Under the pieces are notes generated by a model. It ran no database searches. It was not told the origin of the DNA and saw nothing but the letters and a program-made list of their open reading frames with translations. This document shows positions 41,561 through 47,704 of a stretch of 47,704 nt of DNA, in pieces (the stretch's first letter is position 1; each line of letters starts with the position of its first letter). A program made the translations under genes and the position numbers. The stretch comes from Candidatus Binatus sp. (GTDB taxonomy: Bacteria; Desulfobacterota; Binatia; Binatales; Binataceae): NCBI RefSeq assembly GCF_030646925.1, contig NZ_JAUSKL010000036.1:1-47704 (forward strand). Reading direction: 5' to 3'.

Positions 41561-41878
41561 TCAGCGCGATGAACTATCGCGATTGCCGGTGAACTTGTAC
41601 ACCAACTCGTCGGGGCGCGCATATCCAAGCTCCCGCCGAATCAATGTTTGCAGGTACCGATCGTCTGAACGAAGCTTCTGAACGTTCGTTCTGAATGTAG
41701 CGTTCTCGGCGGCCAGATTCGCCTGCCGGGCTTCCAGTTCAGCGCGATGCCGCTGGAGCGCCAGCAGGTCCGACGGACCCGACGGCTCCACCAAAACGTT
41801 GACCGTGAGCAGGACGAGGACCGCGCCGAAGATTAGGCTGAGCCATTCGCGGCGCATTAAGAAACTTAACCTCGTCAT
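41561..41878 (-). CDS. ftsB: FtsB/DivIC-type cell-division protein
   Basis: A 105-residue protein: short cytoplasmic N-terminus, one membrane helix (LIFGAVLVLLTVNVLV), then a periplasmic coiled coil (ALQRHRAELEARQANLAAEN) and the conserved end SDDRYLQTLIRRELGYARPDELVYKF. This is the septum formation initiator family that bridges FtsQ and FtsL at the divisome. An upstream TTG start at 41914 is possible but less likely. It is divergent from the mini-gene promoter. Confidence 0.88.
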   Translation of the reverse strand: MTRLSFLMRREWLSLIFGAVLVLLTVNVLVEPSGPSDLLALQRHRAELEARQANLAAENATFRTNVQKLRSDDRYLQTLIRRELGYARPDELVYKFTGNRDSSSR

Positions 41879-42013
41879 CCCGCCGAGATTAGTCGAGCGT
41901 ATGAGGTGTTGCAAGCTTCGCGGCTCGGCAACACCATTTTAAAGGCCGGATAACCGATTGTTCGTCGGCCATCTTCTCGCTTTAAAATTTGTTTATAAAT
42001 CTCTTCGCATCTC

Positions 42014-42042
42014 TTGATTTGAGAATAACACATTTCTATAAT
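42014..42042 (+). promoter_or_regulatory. Strong sigma70-like promoter of the lysine-rich mini-gene
   Basis: TTGATT (42014-42019), exactly 17 bases, then a perfect TATAAT (42037-42042). Transcription would start near 42049, about 78 bases before the start codon. Confidence 0.8.
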
Positions 42043-42126
42043 CGCGGCAGTCAATGTGAGGGATGGACCCTCACTCATTAGAAAAGGGTGCTTGTCCAGC
42101 AGCAGCCTAGGAGACAGGAGGTACCT

Positions 42127-42228
42127 ATGCCAGTTATGAAGAAGGCCAAAAAGGCCACCAAGTCCAAACCCATGATGAAGAGCAAAATGGCGAAAAAGAA
42201 GCCGGTCAAAAAGACCAAAAAGAAGTAA
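42127..42228 (+). CDS. 33-residue lysine-rich mini-protein
   Basis: An ATG with an optimal Shine-Dalgarno, AGGAGGT at 42116-42122, four bases upstream. The product (MPVMKKAKKATKSKPMMKSK, then a KKK-rich end) has 16 Lys and 5 Met in 33 residues and no acidic residue, like a histone-H1 tail or a nucleic-acid-binding peptide. A consensus promoter lies ahead and two hairpins, the second a strong terminator, behind. So it is a dedicated, probably highly expressed transcript of about 310 nt. It is absent from ordinary gene calls because of its length. No family was recognised. Confidence 0.75.
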   Translation: MPVMKKAKKATKSKPMMKSKMAKKKPVKKTKKK

Positions 42229-42247
42229 CCACTTAACGAGTTTACCT

Positions 42248-42266
42248 CCGGGGGCAGTACCCCCGG
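42248..42266 (+). terminator. GC hairpin in the 3' untranslated region of the mini-gene
   Basis: CCGGGGG-CAGTA-CCCCCGG, a 7-bp GC stem 19 bases after the stop codon, without a U-run. It is more likely a stabilising 3' hairpin than a terminator. Confidence 0.6.
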
Positions 42267-42332
42267 GGGCTGGCTAAGGCTGCCAGGATTGCTGCTGGAA
42301 TAAGCCGAGGCGGTGAGGCCTCGCAACACGGG

Positions 42333-42363
42333 AGAGCCCCCTTGCAAGAGGGGGCTCTTTCTT
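42333..42363 (+). terminator. Rho-independent terminator of the mini-gene transcript
   Basis: AGAGCCCCCTT, tetraloop GCAA, GAGGGGGCTCT, then TTCTTT. An 11-bp stem (one G-T pair) on a GNRA loop. Confidence 0.92.
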
Positions 42364-42422
42364 TGTCGGCGCTCGCGCATGCGCGTGTGATTGCGTGATA
42401 AGTTCGAGGTCGTGGATTTTCG

Positions 42423-43700
42423 ATGCCTGAGTCTCGCCAACATTTCGACGCGCAGAATTTTGATGCGATTATCGTCGGCGCTCGCGTGGCCGGCACCGCC
42501 GCCGCGATTTTCCTCGCGCGCCAGCATCGGCGCGTATTACTGATCGACAAAGCGTCGTTCCCCTCCGACACGATCTCCACGCACATCGTGTTAAGCGGCG
42601 GCGCTCGCGTGCTCGGACAATTGGGCGTGCTTGAGATGCTCGAACAATCCGGCGCCGTGCGATTCTCTCGCATGCGCTCGATCGGTCCGGATTTCGACTA
42701 CCGCGGCGATCTCGTGCACGACGGCCTCGACGAGCGCGGCCTTTGCCTGTCGCGAATCATCATGGATGCAAAGATGATCGAGGCGGCGCGGAGTTTCGAA
42801 TCGATTCAGTTTCGCGACCGCCTGCGCGTGACCGATCTGATCATCGAGAATCGCGCGATCGCCGGCATCCGCGCCGAAGACTCGACCGACCGCCACGAAT
42901 TCCGCGCGCCGCTCACGATCGGCGCCGACGGGATGCGCAGCACGATCGCGCGGCGCGGCGAAGAAAAGCTCGGCGCATTCCCGCGCATCGACGTGCCCTG
43001 CGCGCGCGCCTACTACTACGCATACTTCGATGGCGTCGATGAATCGCGGCTTGGCGACGAGCTGGTCACGGAGTTCGAATCGAGTCCTGGCGCCGGCAAC
43101 CTGGTTTGTCGATGCGAACAGGGGCGCATCGTTGCGGCAACCGCATTCGACGCGGTCGAATTGCACTCGTTTCGCATCGATCTCGAGGGCAATCTGCGCC
43201 GTTATCTCGATCGCTCGTTCGCCGTCGGCCGCATACTCGAAGGCGCGACTCTCGCCGGCAAAGTTTTTTCGTCCGGCCTGCTAAGCAACACCTGTCGCGA
43301 TCCCGCTGCCGCCGGCGCGCTGCTGCTCGGCGACGCCGGCCTGCACGTCGATCCGCTGTTCGGGCAGGGACATTCGCTCGCGCTGATGAGCGCAGCGATC
43401 GTTGGCGACCTTGCGCCGCAATGGTTTGATGCATCGCGGGGCGAAACAATTCCCGCGATCGCACTCGCCGAATTCACGCGCCGGCGCGACGCCGAGTTGA
43501 TGCCATTTTACAAAGCCAGCGTGCGCGTCTCGCGCGAACTCGCGCTCGATAAGGGCACCCGCATGGCTCATCGCGCCGCCGCGAGCGAGCAATGGGCGGC
43601 CGACGAGATGATTCGATTTGCCCAGATGCTGACGCCGCGCGGCTCGTTTCCGTCGTTCCGCTTTGCGCGCCTGATGGCGAAAGCGTCGCGCGCCGCTTGA
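42423..43700 (+). CDS. FAD-dependent oxidoreductase (geranylgeranyl-reductase-like)
   Basis: A 425-residue flavoprotein of the PHBH/geranylgeranyl reductase fold. The N-terminal dinucleotide motif reads FDAIIVGARVAGTAAAIFLAR (Ala in the usual third-Gly region). The ribose segment RVLLIDKASFPSDTIST and the second FAD motif GALLLGDAGLHVDPLFGQGHSLAL are clear. Such enzymes hydroxylate, halogenate or reduce lipids and polyketides. The alpha/beta-hydrolase-like gene begins 3 bp after the stop, so the two act together. The substrate is unknown. Confidence 0.88.
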   Translation: MPESRQHFDAQNFDAIIVGARVAGTAAAIFLARQHRRVLLIDKASFPSDTISTHIVLSGGARVLGQLGVLEMLEQSGAVRFSRMRSIGPDFDYRGDLVHDGLDERGLCLSRIIMDAKMIEAARSFESIQFRDRLRVTDLIIENRAIAGIRAEDSTDRHEFRAPLTIGADGMRSTIARRGEEKLGAFPRIDVPCARAYYYAYFDGVDESRLGDELVTEFESSPGAGNLVCRCEQGRIVAATAFDAVELHSFRIDLEGNLRRYLDRSFAVGRILEGATLAGKVFSSGLLSNTCRDPAAAGALLLGDAGLHVDPLFGQGHSLALMSAAIVGDLAPQWFDASRGETIPAIALAEFTRRRDAELMPFYKASVRVSRELALDKGTRMAHRAAASEQWAADEMIRFAQMLTPRGSFPSFRFARLMAKASRAA

Positions 43701-43703
43701 GTC

Positions 43704-44528
43704 ATGGACCTCGCCGATCTCGGACGAATCAAGGCGCAGCACGAAGTTCCCGAGCCGATCAAATTCGCGTGGCCGGTCGTGCTGCTGCCGGAACTGTTCG
43801 CGACGCCGCCGCAACTCGCGATTCTGCTCGGCTATCTCACGACCATCGGATGGGAAGTCTATGTGCCCGATTTGCGCGCCGCGATCGGCGACTCGTCGCG
43901 CCTCGCGAAATTTGATTTCAAAGATCTGATCGCGATGAGCACCGAAGCGATCGATGCGATCGGCCGCGAAGTCGTCGTCATCGGCCACGGCGTCGGCGGT
44001 TTGGCCGCGCTCAAACTCAGCGCGCATCGACAAGTCAAAGCGTCGGTCGCATTCGCCCCGCTGATACCGGGATTCCGCACGCCGCTGATCGGCGGAATCG
44101 CGAATCGAATCGCCGCGATGCTTGGCCGTCCTATCAATCCGCCGCGCGGCCGGATGCTGTTCGAACTGGTCGCCGATCTCGAGCCGTTCGCGCGCGAGGC
44201 GCTGATCAAATCGATGCGTCCCGATTCGGGCGCGCTTGCGAGCGACGTCGTCCGCAGCGCGATCGATTTCACGCCGACGAATCCTCCGCGGCCGCGGCTG
44301 ATCGTCGCCGGCGAGTCCGATATTTTCGCGCCGTTCGATCGCGCGTCGAAATTTGCGGAATCAATCGGCGCGAGCATCGTCAAGATCGCCGGCCGCGGCC
44401 ATTGGCTGATCGGTGGCCGCGCGATCGAACGCGCTATCCATCAGACCCAGCGCTTTCTGGTCCGCGCGCTCGGCCAGGATTTGCTCCTGCTCTATCCCGA
44501 GGAATGGAAAAACGAACCCCAGGAATAA
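43704..44528 (+). CDS. Alpha/beta-hydrolase-like protein lacking the nucleophile serine
   Basis: A 274-residue alpha/beta-hydrolase fold protein. The oxyanion segment (VVLLPELF), the Asp segment (VAGESDIFAP) and the late His (AGRGHWLIGG) are present. The nucleophile elbow, however, reads GHGVGG with Gly96 where GHSxGG has the serine. The replacement suggests a non-hydrolytic role (binding, lyase or chaperone-like) or a changed catalytic residue. It is translationally adjacent to the FAD oxidoreductase (3 bp). Confidence 0.8.
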   Translation: MDLADLGRIKAQHEVPEPIKFAWPVVLLPELFATPPQLAILLGYLTTIGWEVYVPDLRAAIGDSSRLAKFDFKDLIAMSTEAIDAIGREVVVIGHGVGGLAALKLSAHRQVKASVAFAPLIPGFRTPLIGGIANRIAAMLGRPINPPRGRMLFELVADLEPFAREALIKSMRPDSGALASDVVRSAIDFTPTNPPRPRLIVAGESDIFAPFDRASKFAESIGASIVKIAGRGHWLIGGRAIERAIHQTQRFLVRALGQDLLLLYPEEWKNEPQE

Positions 44529-44550
44529 ATTTAGCCGATAAGGAATAGCG

Positions 44551-45288
44551 CTAGCCCGCCAGCATCCGTCCTAGCCAACTCACGATCAGCCCAACGAATA
44601 GCGCGACCAGCGGCCACATCCGCTGTTTATTCTCGTGACGAATCTGCGGCAGGATGTCCGACGTCGCGACGGCGAGGAACGTCCCCGCCGAGATCGCGAT
44701 CGCCGCGCCGGCGACTTTGCTGCTCGCATTCGCCAGCGCGAAGTAGGTGAGCATCGCGCCGAGCGGCGTCGAAAGCGCGAAGACTGTCATCCAGCCGATG
44801 ATCGGCTGCGGCGACCATCGATCGAGCAACAGTAAACTGGTCAGCGCAAACGCGTCCGGAATCTTGTGAAAGATCACCGCGAGCAGCACCACGCCGCCGA
44901 GTTCGGGGCGATTGTAGGTCGAGCTGATCGCGAGCCCATCGAGCAGGCTGTGAAACGAAAGCCCGACATACGCGGTCAAGCCGAGATGAATATGATGCGC
45001 GCGTCCATGCTCTGCCGCATGCTCGGGATACGGATGCACGAGCACGAACCGCTCCATGATGAAGATGGTGAGAAAGCCCGCCAGCAGCGGCCATCCGAGC
45101 GCGCCGTGCAAGAGTTCGACGCTCTCGGGGATCATGTCGAAGAACGCGGCGCCGAGCAGGATTCCGCCCGAGAACGCGACCGGCACCAGCAGCGATCGCC
45201 GCGACCAGTTGCCGAATAGCGGCAGCAATCCGCCGGCCAGCGATCCAATCGCGATCGCCGCGAGGTATAGAAGAAAGCCGGGTGACAT
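44551..45288 (-). CDS. ZIP-family divalent metal transporter
   Basis: A 245-residue protein with about eight membrane helices. Helix IV carries SFH113-SLLD117-GLAI and helix V IFH141-KIPD145-AFAL, the metal-binding pair of ZIP transporters. A His-rich loop (HPYPEHAAEHGRAHHIHLG) lies before helix IV. The usual HEIPEG reads HKIPDA, a change seen in some ZupT/GufA relatives. It imports Zn2+, Fe2+ or similar ions across the inner membrane. Confidence 0.9.
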   Translation of the reverse strand: MSPGFLLYLAAIAIGSLAGGLLPLFGNWSRRSLLVPVAFSGGILLGAAFFDMIPESVELLHGALGWPLLAGFLTIFIMERFVLVHPYPEHAAEHGRAHHIHLGLTAYVGLSFHSLLDGLAISSTYNRPELGGVVLLAVIFHKIPDAFALTSLLLLDRWSPQPIIGWMTVFALSTPLGAMLTYFALANASSKVAGAAIAISAGTFLAVATSDILPQIRHENKQRMWPLVALFVGLIVSWLGRMLAG

Positions 45289-45412
45289 CGATAGCAGTCT
45301 CGGGTGTGAGTCTCGCTAACATAGCCGTTCAGGCGTCACAAGCGGGCCCATGACAAGGGCCTATGGTTGATCCGCGAAATCGCACTAGAGTCCAGATCGG
45401 GAGAACAATTCG

Positions 45413-46225
45413 ATGGCGGAAAAAGCAATGCAAAACAATTCGCAGCACAATGTGCAGCAAAATCTGATCGTCGAGCGCGACGGCGGCCTCGTCACCATCA
45501 CGATGAGCCGCCCCGAGAAGCGCAACGCGCTCTCCACTGCGATGATGGCCGACCTGATGGCGGAGCTGCGTGCCGCCGGCGACAGTCGCGAGACGCGCGC
45601 CGTGATAATCGCAGGCAACGGCCCGGCCTTCTCGGCCGGCCACGATCTGAGCGAGCTTGCCAAACGGGATCTGGAATTCTACCGCTACGAATTCGATCTC
45701 TGCGCGCAACTGATGCAAACCGTCCAGGCGATTCCGCAACCGGTGATCGCGCGCGTCCATGCGATCGCGACCGCCGCCGGATGCCAACTCGCGGCGACCT
45801 GCGATCTCGTCGTCGCGGGTGAGAGCGCGAGCTTCGCCACCCCCGGCGTGAAGATCGGGCTCTTCTGCTCGACCCCGATGGTCGCGCTGACGCGCGCGGT
45901 CGGACGCAAGCATGCGATGGAGATGCTGCTGACCGGACAACCGATCAATGCGCGCACCGCAGCCGAGTGGGGTCTCGTCAATCGCGTCGTGCCAGATTCC
46001 GAGCTGATTGCAGAGACGCGCAAGCTTGCGATGCAAATCGTCGAGGCGAGTTCCGCGACCGTCGCGACTGGCAAGCAGGCATTTTACGCGCAAATCGATC
46101 TCGATACGGCCGGCGCCTACGACTACACGAAGGAAGTGATGAGCCGCAACGCGATCGCGCCCGACGCGCAGGAAGGCATCGGCGCATTTCTGCAGAAACG
46201 CAAACCCGTCTGGAGTGGGAAGTGA
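45413..46225 (+). CDS. Enoyl-CoA hydratase/isomerase family protein, ECHDC3-like
   Basis: A 270-residue crotonase-fold protein; GGAG precedes the ATG at 45413. TMSRPEKRNALS, FSAGHDLSEL and IARVHAIATAAGCQLAATCD mark the family. The two catalytic glutamates of true hydratases are absent: GCQLA replaces GCELA and TPGVKIG replaces QPEILLG. The run FATPGVKIGLFCSTPMVAL is the pattern of the ECHDC3 subgroup. Acyl-CoA binding is likely; classic hydration is unlikely. Confidence 0.88.
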   Translation: MAEKAMQNNSQHNVQQNLIVERDGGLVTITMSRPEKRNALSTAMMADLMAELRAAGDSRETRAVIIAGNGPAFSAGHDLSELAKRDLEFYRYEFDLCAQLMQTVQAIPQPVIARVHAIATAAGCQLAATCDLVVAGESASFATPGVKIGLFCSTPMVALTRAVGRKHAMEMLLTGQPINARTAAEWGLVNRVVPDSELIAETRKLAMQIVEASSATVATGKQAFYAQIDLDTAGAYDYTKEVMSRNAIAPDAQEGIGAFLQKRKPVWSGK

Positions 46226-46338
46226 GGGAATCTTGATAAGCTAGAAGGTCGCGTCGACGGCACGAGGACGCATCTCGGCTGAGTTTTCGGGGTGCAGGCC
46301 AAACACGCAAAGCAAATCACGCTCCGCCATGGGGCTAT

Positions 46339-47127
46339 ATGAATATTGCCACCCTCGGACAGCTCAGACGGCATTACTTGGAAGCCGCCGACCGTTACAA
46401 AAGCGAGTTCAAATCGATCACTGTTGTTGAAAACAGCCGAGGCACCGAAATGAAGACGGCCACCGAAGTCGCAAAGACTGTTCTGAAATGGCTAGGGTTA
46501 TTTGCGGACGAAGAGGTGCTCTGCGTTCCGCGGAAGTCTCTTGAAGGACAGATTAAGCTCTCCGAAAGGAAGATGGTGACGCCGAGTTGGAAAGCGGTTT
46601 CCAAACTTGTCAATCGACGTGGAACATATGTTGCTCGATCGGTCGCGGAGTCCTCTGATGACCTTCTGCAGGTCGTTCCAGTCTGCATCATACGAAACGG
46701 TGACCGTTTTCTCACTAACGTGCGGCACGAACCAGGAGAGTCGCTGCATGACGCGCTTGGGAATTGGGCTGGGGGCCATGTAAGAAAGCAGGATCTGGAT
46801 CACGCGAAGTCAAAATGGGACAGCGTCTTGGCGGGACTAAGACGAGAACTACACGAAGAGCTTTCGTTGGAAGATTTGCCTCGGCTGGACCCGGTCGGAA
46901 TTGTCCACAGCTCAGAAGATCAACGTGCGGCGCGCCACATAGGCATCGTTTTCCAAGTGGTCTTCTCTGATCCCGCTAACATCGCTGCTTTCGACAACAA
47001 GACGATTCGTGAGCGGCCAAATCGGTACGTCAGAACCAGTTGGATGGAAAGGAAAGACCTTTCTCGCACTCTTGATTCTCAAAGAGACTGGTCAAGAGCG
47101 ATAAGCAATTTCCTGGTCGAAGCTTAG
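46339..47127 (+). CDS. Nudix-like protein with N-terminal extension, accessory
   Basis: A 262-residue protein. The middle contains VVPVCIIRNGDRFLTNVR and a Nudix-box-like stretch, GGHVRKQD...LAGLRRELHEELSL (residues ~147-178), matching REx2EE but with a longer insert after the first Gly. The N-terminal ~110 residues are unrecognised. An in-frame ATG at 46450 with GAGG seven bases upstream is a good alternative start. Codon use is less GC-rich than its left neighbour, so it is probably acquired. It is convergent with the zinc-ribbon gene, overlapping by 4 bp. Confidence 0.6.
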   Translation: MNIATLGQLRRHYLEAADRYKSEFKSITVVENSRGTEMKTATEVAKTVLKWLGLFADEEVLCVPRKSLEGQIKLSERKMVTPSWKAVSKLVNRRGTYVARSVAESSDDLLQVVPVCIIRNGDRFLTNVRHEPGESLHDALGNWAGGHVRKQDLDHAKSKWDSVLAGLRRELHEELSLEDLPRLDPVGIVHSSEDQRAARHIGIVFQVVFSDPANIAAFDNKTIRERPNRYVRTSWMERKDLSRTLDSQRDWSRAISNFLVEA

Positions 47128-47504
47128 CGACGGCCATCCTCGATGCGCCGATAACATTCGCAACAGATTACTCCTCCGTCGCCAGTTTCGAGATATGCGT
47201 CGTCGAGGAGCAAAGCCACTAGCTCCTGACATTCGTCGCAACGTTTTTTCTCCGCCCATCCCGATGTCACTTCCGCAGCTTCGTCGATACTAGTCGGGAT
47301 GTATCTTAGGTTGTCCTCGCCGGGGATCGCTTCGATCTCGATTGTCAGATCATCCGTTGCGACACTGCCCAAGCCCATTCTATACGGAGTTGCACGAGCC
47401 TCTTTGAGCGCCGAATTGATCGCGCGAGCCAGCGCCTCAAGCATCCGTCCCGTTCCTTCGATTCTGAATTTTCTTGCCCTGACAGGGGTCGAGTCGTCCG
47501 CCAT
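47124..47504 (-). CDS. Small protein with C-terminal zinc ribbon
   Basis: A 126-residue protein; GAGGAAG precedes the ATG. The N-terminal ~85 residues are an unrecognised alpha/beta domain (FRIEGTGRMLEALARAINSAL). The C-terminus has two CxxC knuckles, CDEC and CCEC, about 21 residues apart, a likely zinc ribbon. Its stop overlaps the end of the Nudix-like gene. The function is unknown. Confidence 0.6.
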   Translation of the reverse strand: MADDSTPVRARKFRIEGTGRMLEALARAINSALKEARATPYRMGLGSVATDDLTIEIEAIPGEDNLRYIPTSIDEAAEVTSGWAEKKRCDECQELVALLLDDAYLETGDGGVICCECYRRIEDGRR

Positions 47505-47564
47505 TTTACTTCCTCAAAATAGATGCGAAGTCGTTGCATCGACTCTTGCCTGGTATCGCCGCTC

Positions 47565-47698
47565 TAGCAGGCTGTTGAAAAATACAAATTGTTGGATTTA
47601 GCTACACACTTACTGATCTCGAATGATCTCAAGAGGCTTGTACGCTTCGCGATTGGAGGCGAATTTTCCAAATTCACCCTTTAATCAACATCCTGCTA
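47565..47698. mobile_element. MITE-like element or insertion-sequence remnant, 134 bp
   Basis: TAGCAGGCTGTTGAAAAA at 47565-47582 and, inverted, TTAATCAACATCCTGCTA at 47681-47698 match at 15 of 18 positions. TAGCAGGnTGTTGA-type ends are common among transposons of the IS5/IS1182 kind. The 98-bp interior has no open frame of note. No target duplication beyond the terminal TA is obvious. Confidence 0.6.
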
Positions 47699-47704
47699 AG
47701 GGAT

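Overview
The window is a GC-rich chromosomal segment of a Gram-negative bacterium. Evidence for an outer membrane is an AsmA-like protein, a large beta-barrel porin, lipoprotein-like genes and PstS. The fused CaiB-type CoA transferase, luciferase-like (LLM) oxidoreductase, atypical enoyl-CoA hydratase and split F0 cluster fit an uncultured Desulfobacterota/Binatota-like soil or subsurface lineage. That placement is inference only; there is no rRNA gene here.

Layout. 1-6.6 kb: 3' end of mutS2, an orphan HigA-type regulator, a 1128-residue AsmA protein, a stand-alone Smr protein, and an AT-richer HEPN/AbiJ-like gene that looks acquired. 6.7-9.9 kb (minus): hemL-atpZ-atpI-atpB-atpE, an F0 operon without F1 genes. 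9.9-13.2 kb: a 587-bp gap with two perfect DnaA boxes facing each other, then dnaA and dnaN, a candidate origin region. 13.2-21.1 kb: an inverted pair of REP-like repeats, a DUF4331 protein, a membrane glycosyltransferase, a DUF255 thioredoxin-fold protein, an EEP-family phosphatase and a DUF2961/GH172 protein. 21.4-24.4 kb: a complete transposon. 24.5-29.1 kb (minus): amidase with a GatC/AtzG-like partner, a PH-domain membrane protein and a double CaiB protein. 29.3-34.3 kb: pstS, porin, terminator, UvrD-like helicase. 34.4-41.1 kb: paired lipoproteins with an LLM oxidoreductase, then MBL hydrolase, fabI, gloB, NTF2-like, CopD/HemJ-like and MFS genes. 41.2-42.4 kb: a gutted CoA-transferase pseudogene, ftsB, and a strongly promoted 33-residue lysine-rich mini-gene. 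42.4-47.7 kb: FAD oxidoreductase, alpha/beta hydrolase-like protein, ZIP transporter, ECHDC3-like protein, a Nudix-like protein, a zinc-ribbon protein and a MITE-like element.

The most unusual locus is the transposon at 21379-24397. It has near-identical 23-bp terminal inverted repeats (22/23) and an 8-bp target duplication, and encodes an IS1595-type transposase. Its passengers are a winged-helix protein, a small basic protein overlapping the transposase 3' end, and a Panacea-domain antitoxin with a likely toxin partner. Between the winged-helix gene and the transposase lie two tandem tRNA-like RNAs. The first resembles the tRNA-like domain of tmRNA with its mRNA and pseudoknot part removed, and it keeps the G3-U70 pair and A73 that alanyl-tRNA synthetase recognises. 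The second is a class II (long variable arm) tRNA body with a UGG proline anticodon loop, C1-G72 and A73, but an altered D-loop/T-loop contact. The element inserted exactly in the 8-nt loop of a dispersed palindromic repeat, two intact copies of which lie at 13.3-13.5 kb. I know of no described element that combines these features; this is the best candidate for a new system in the window.
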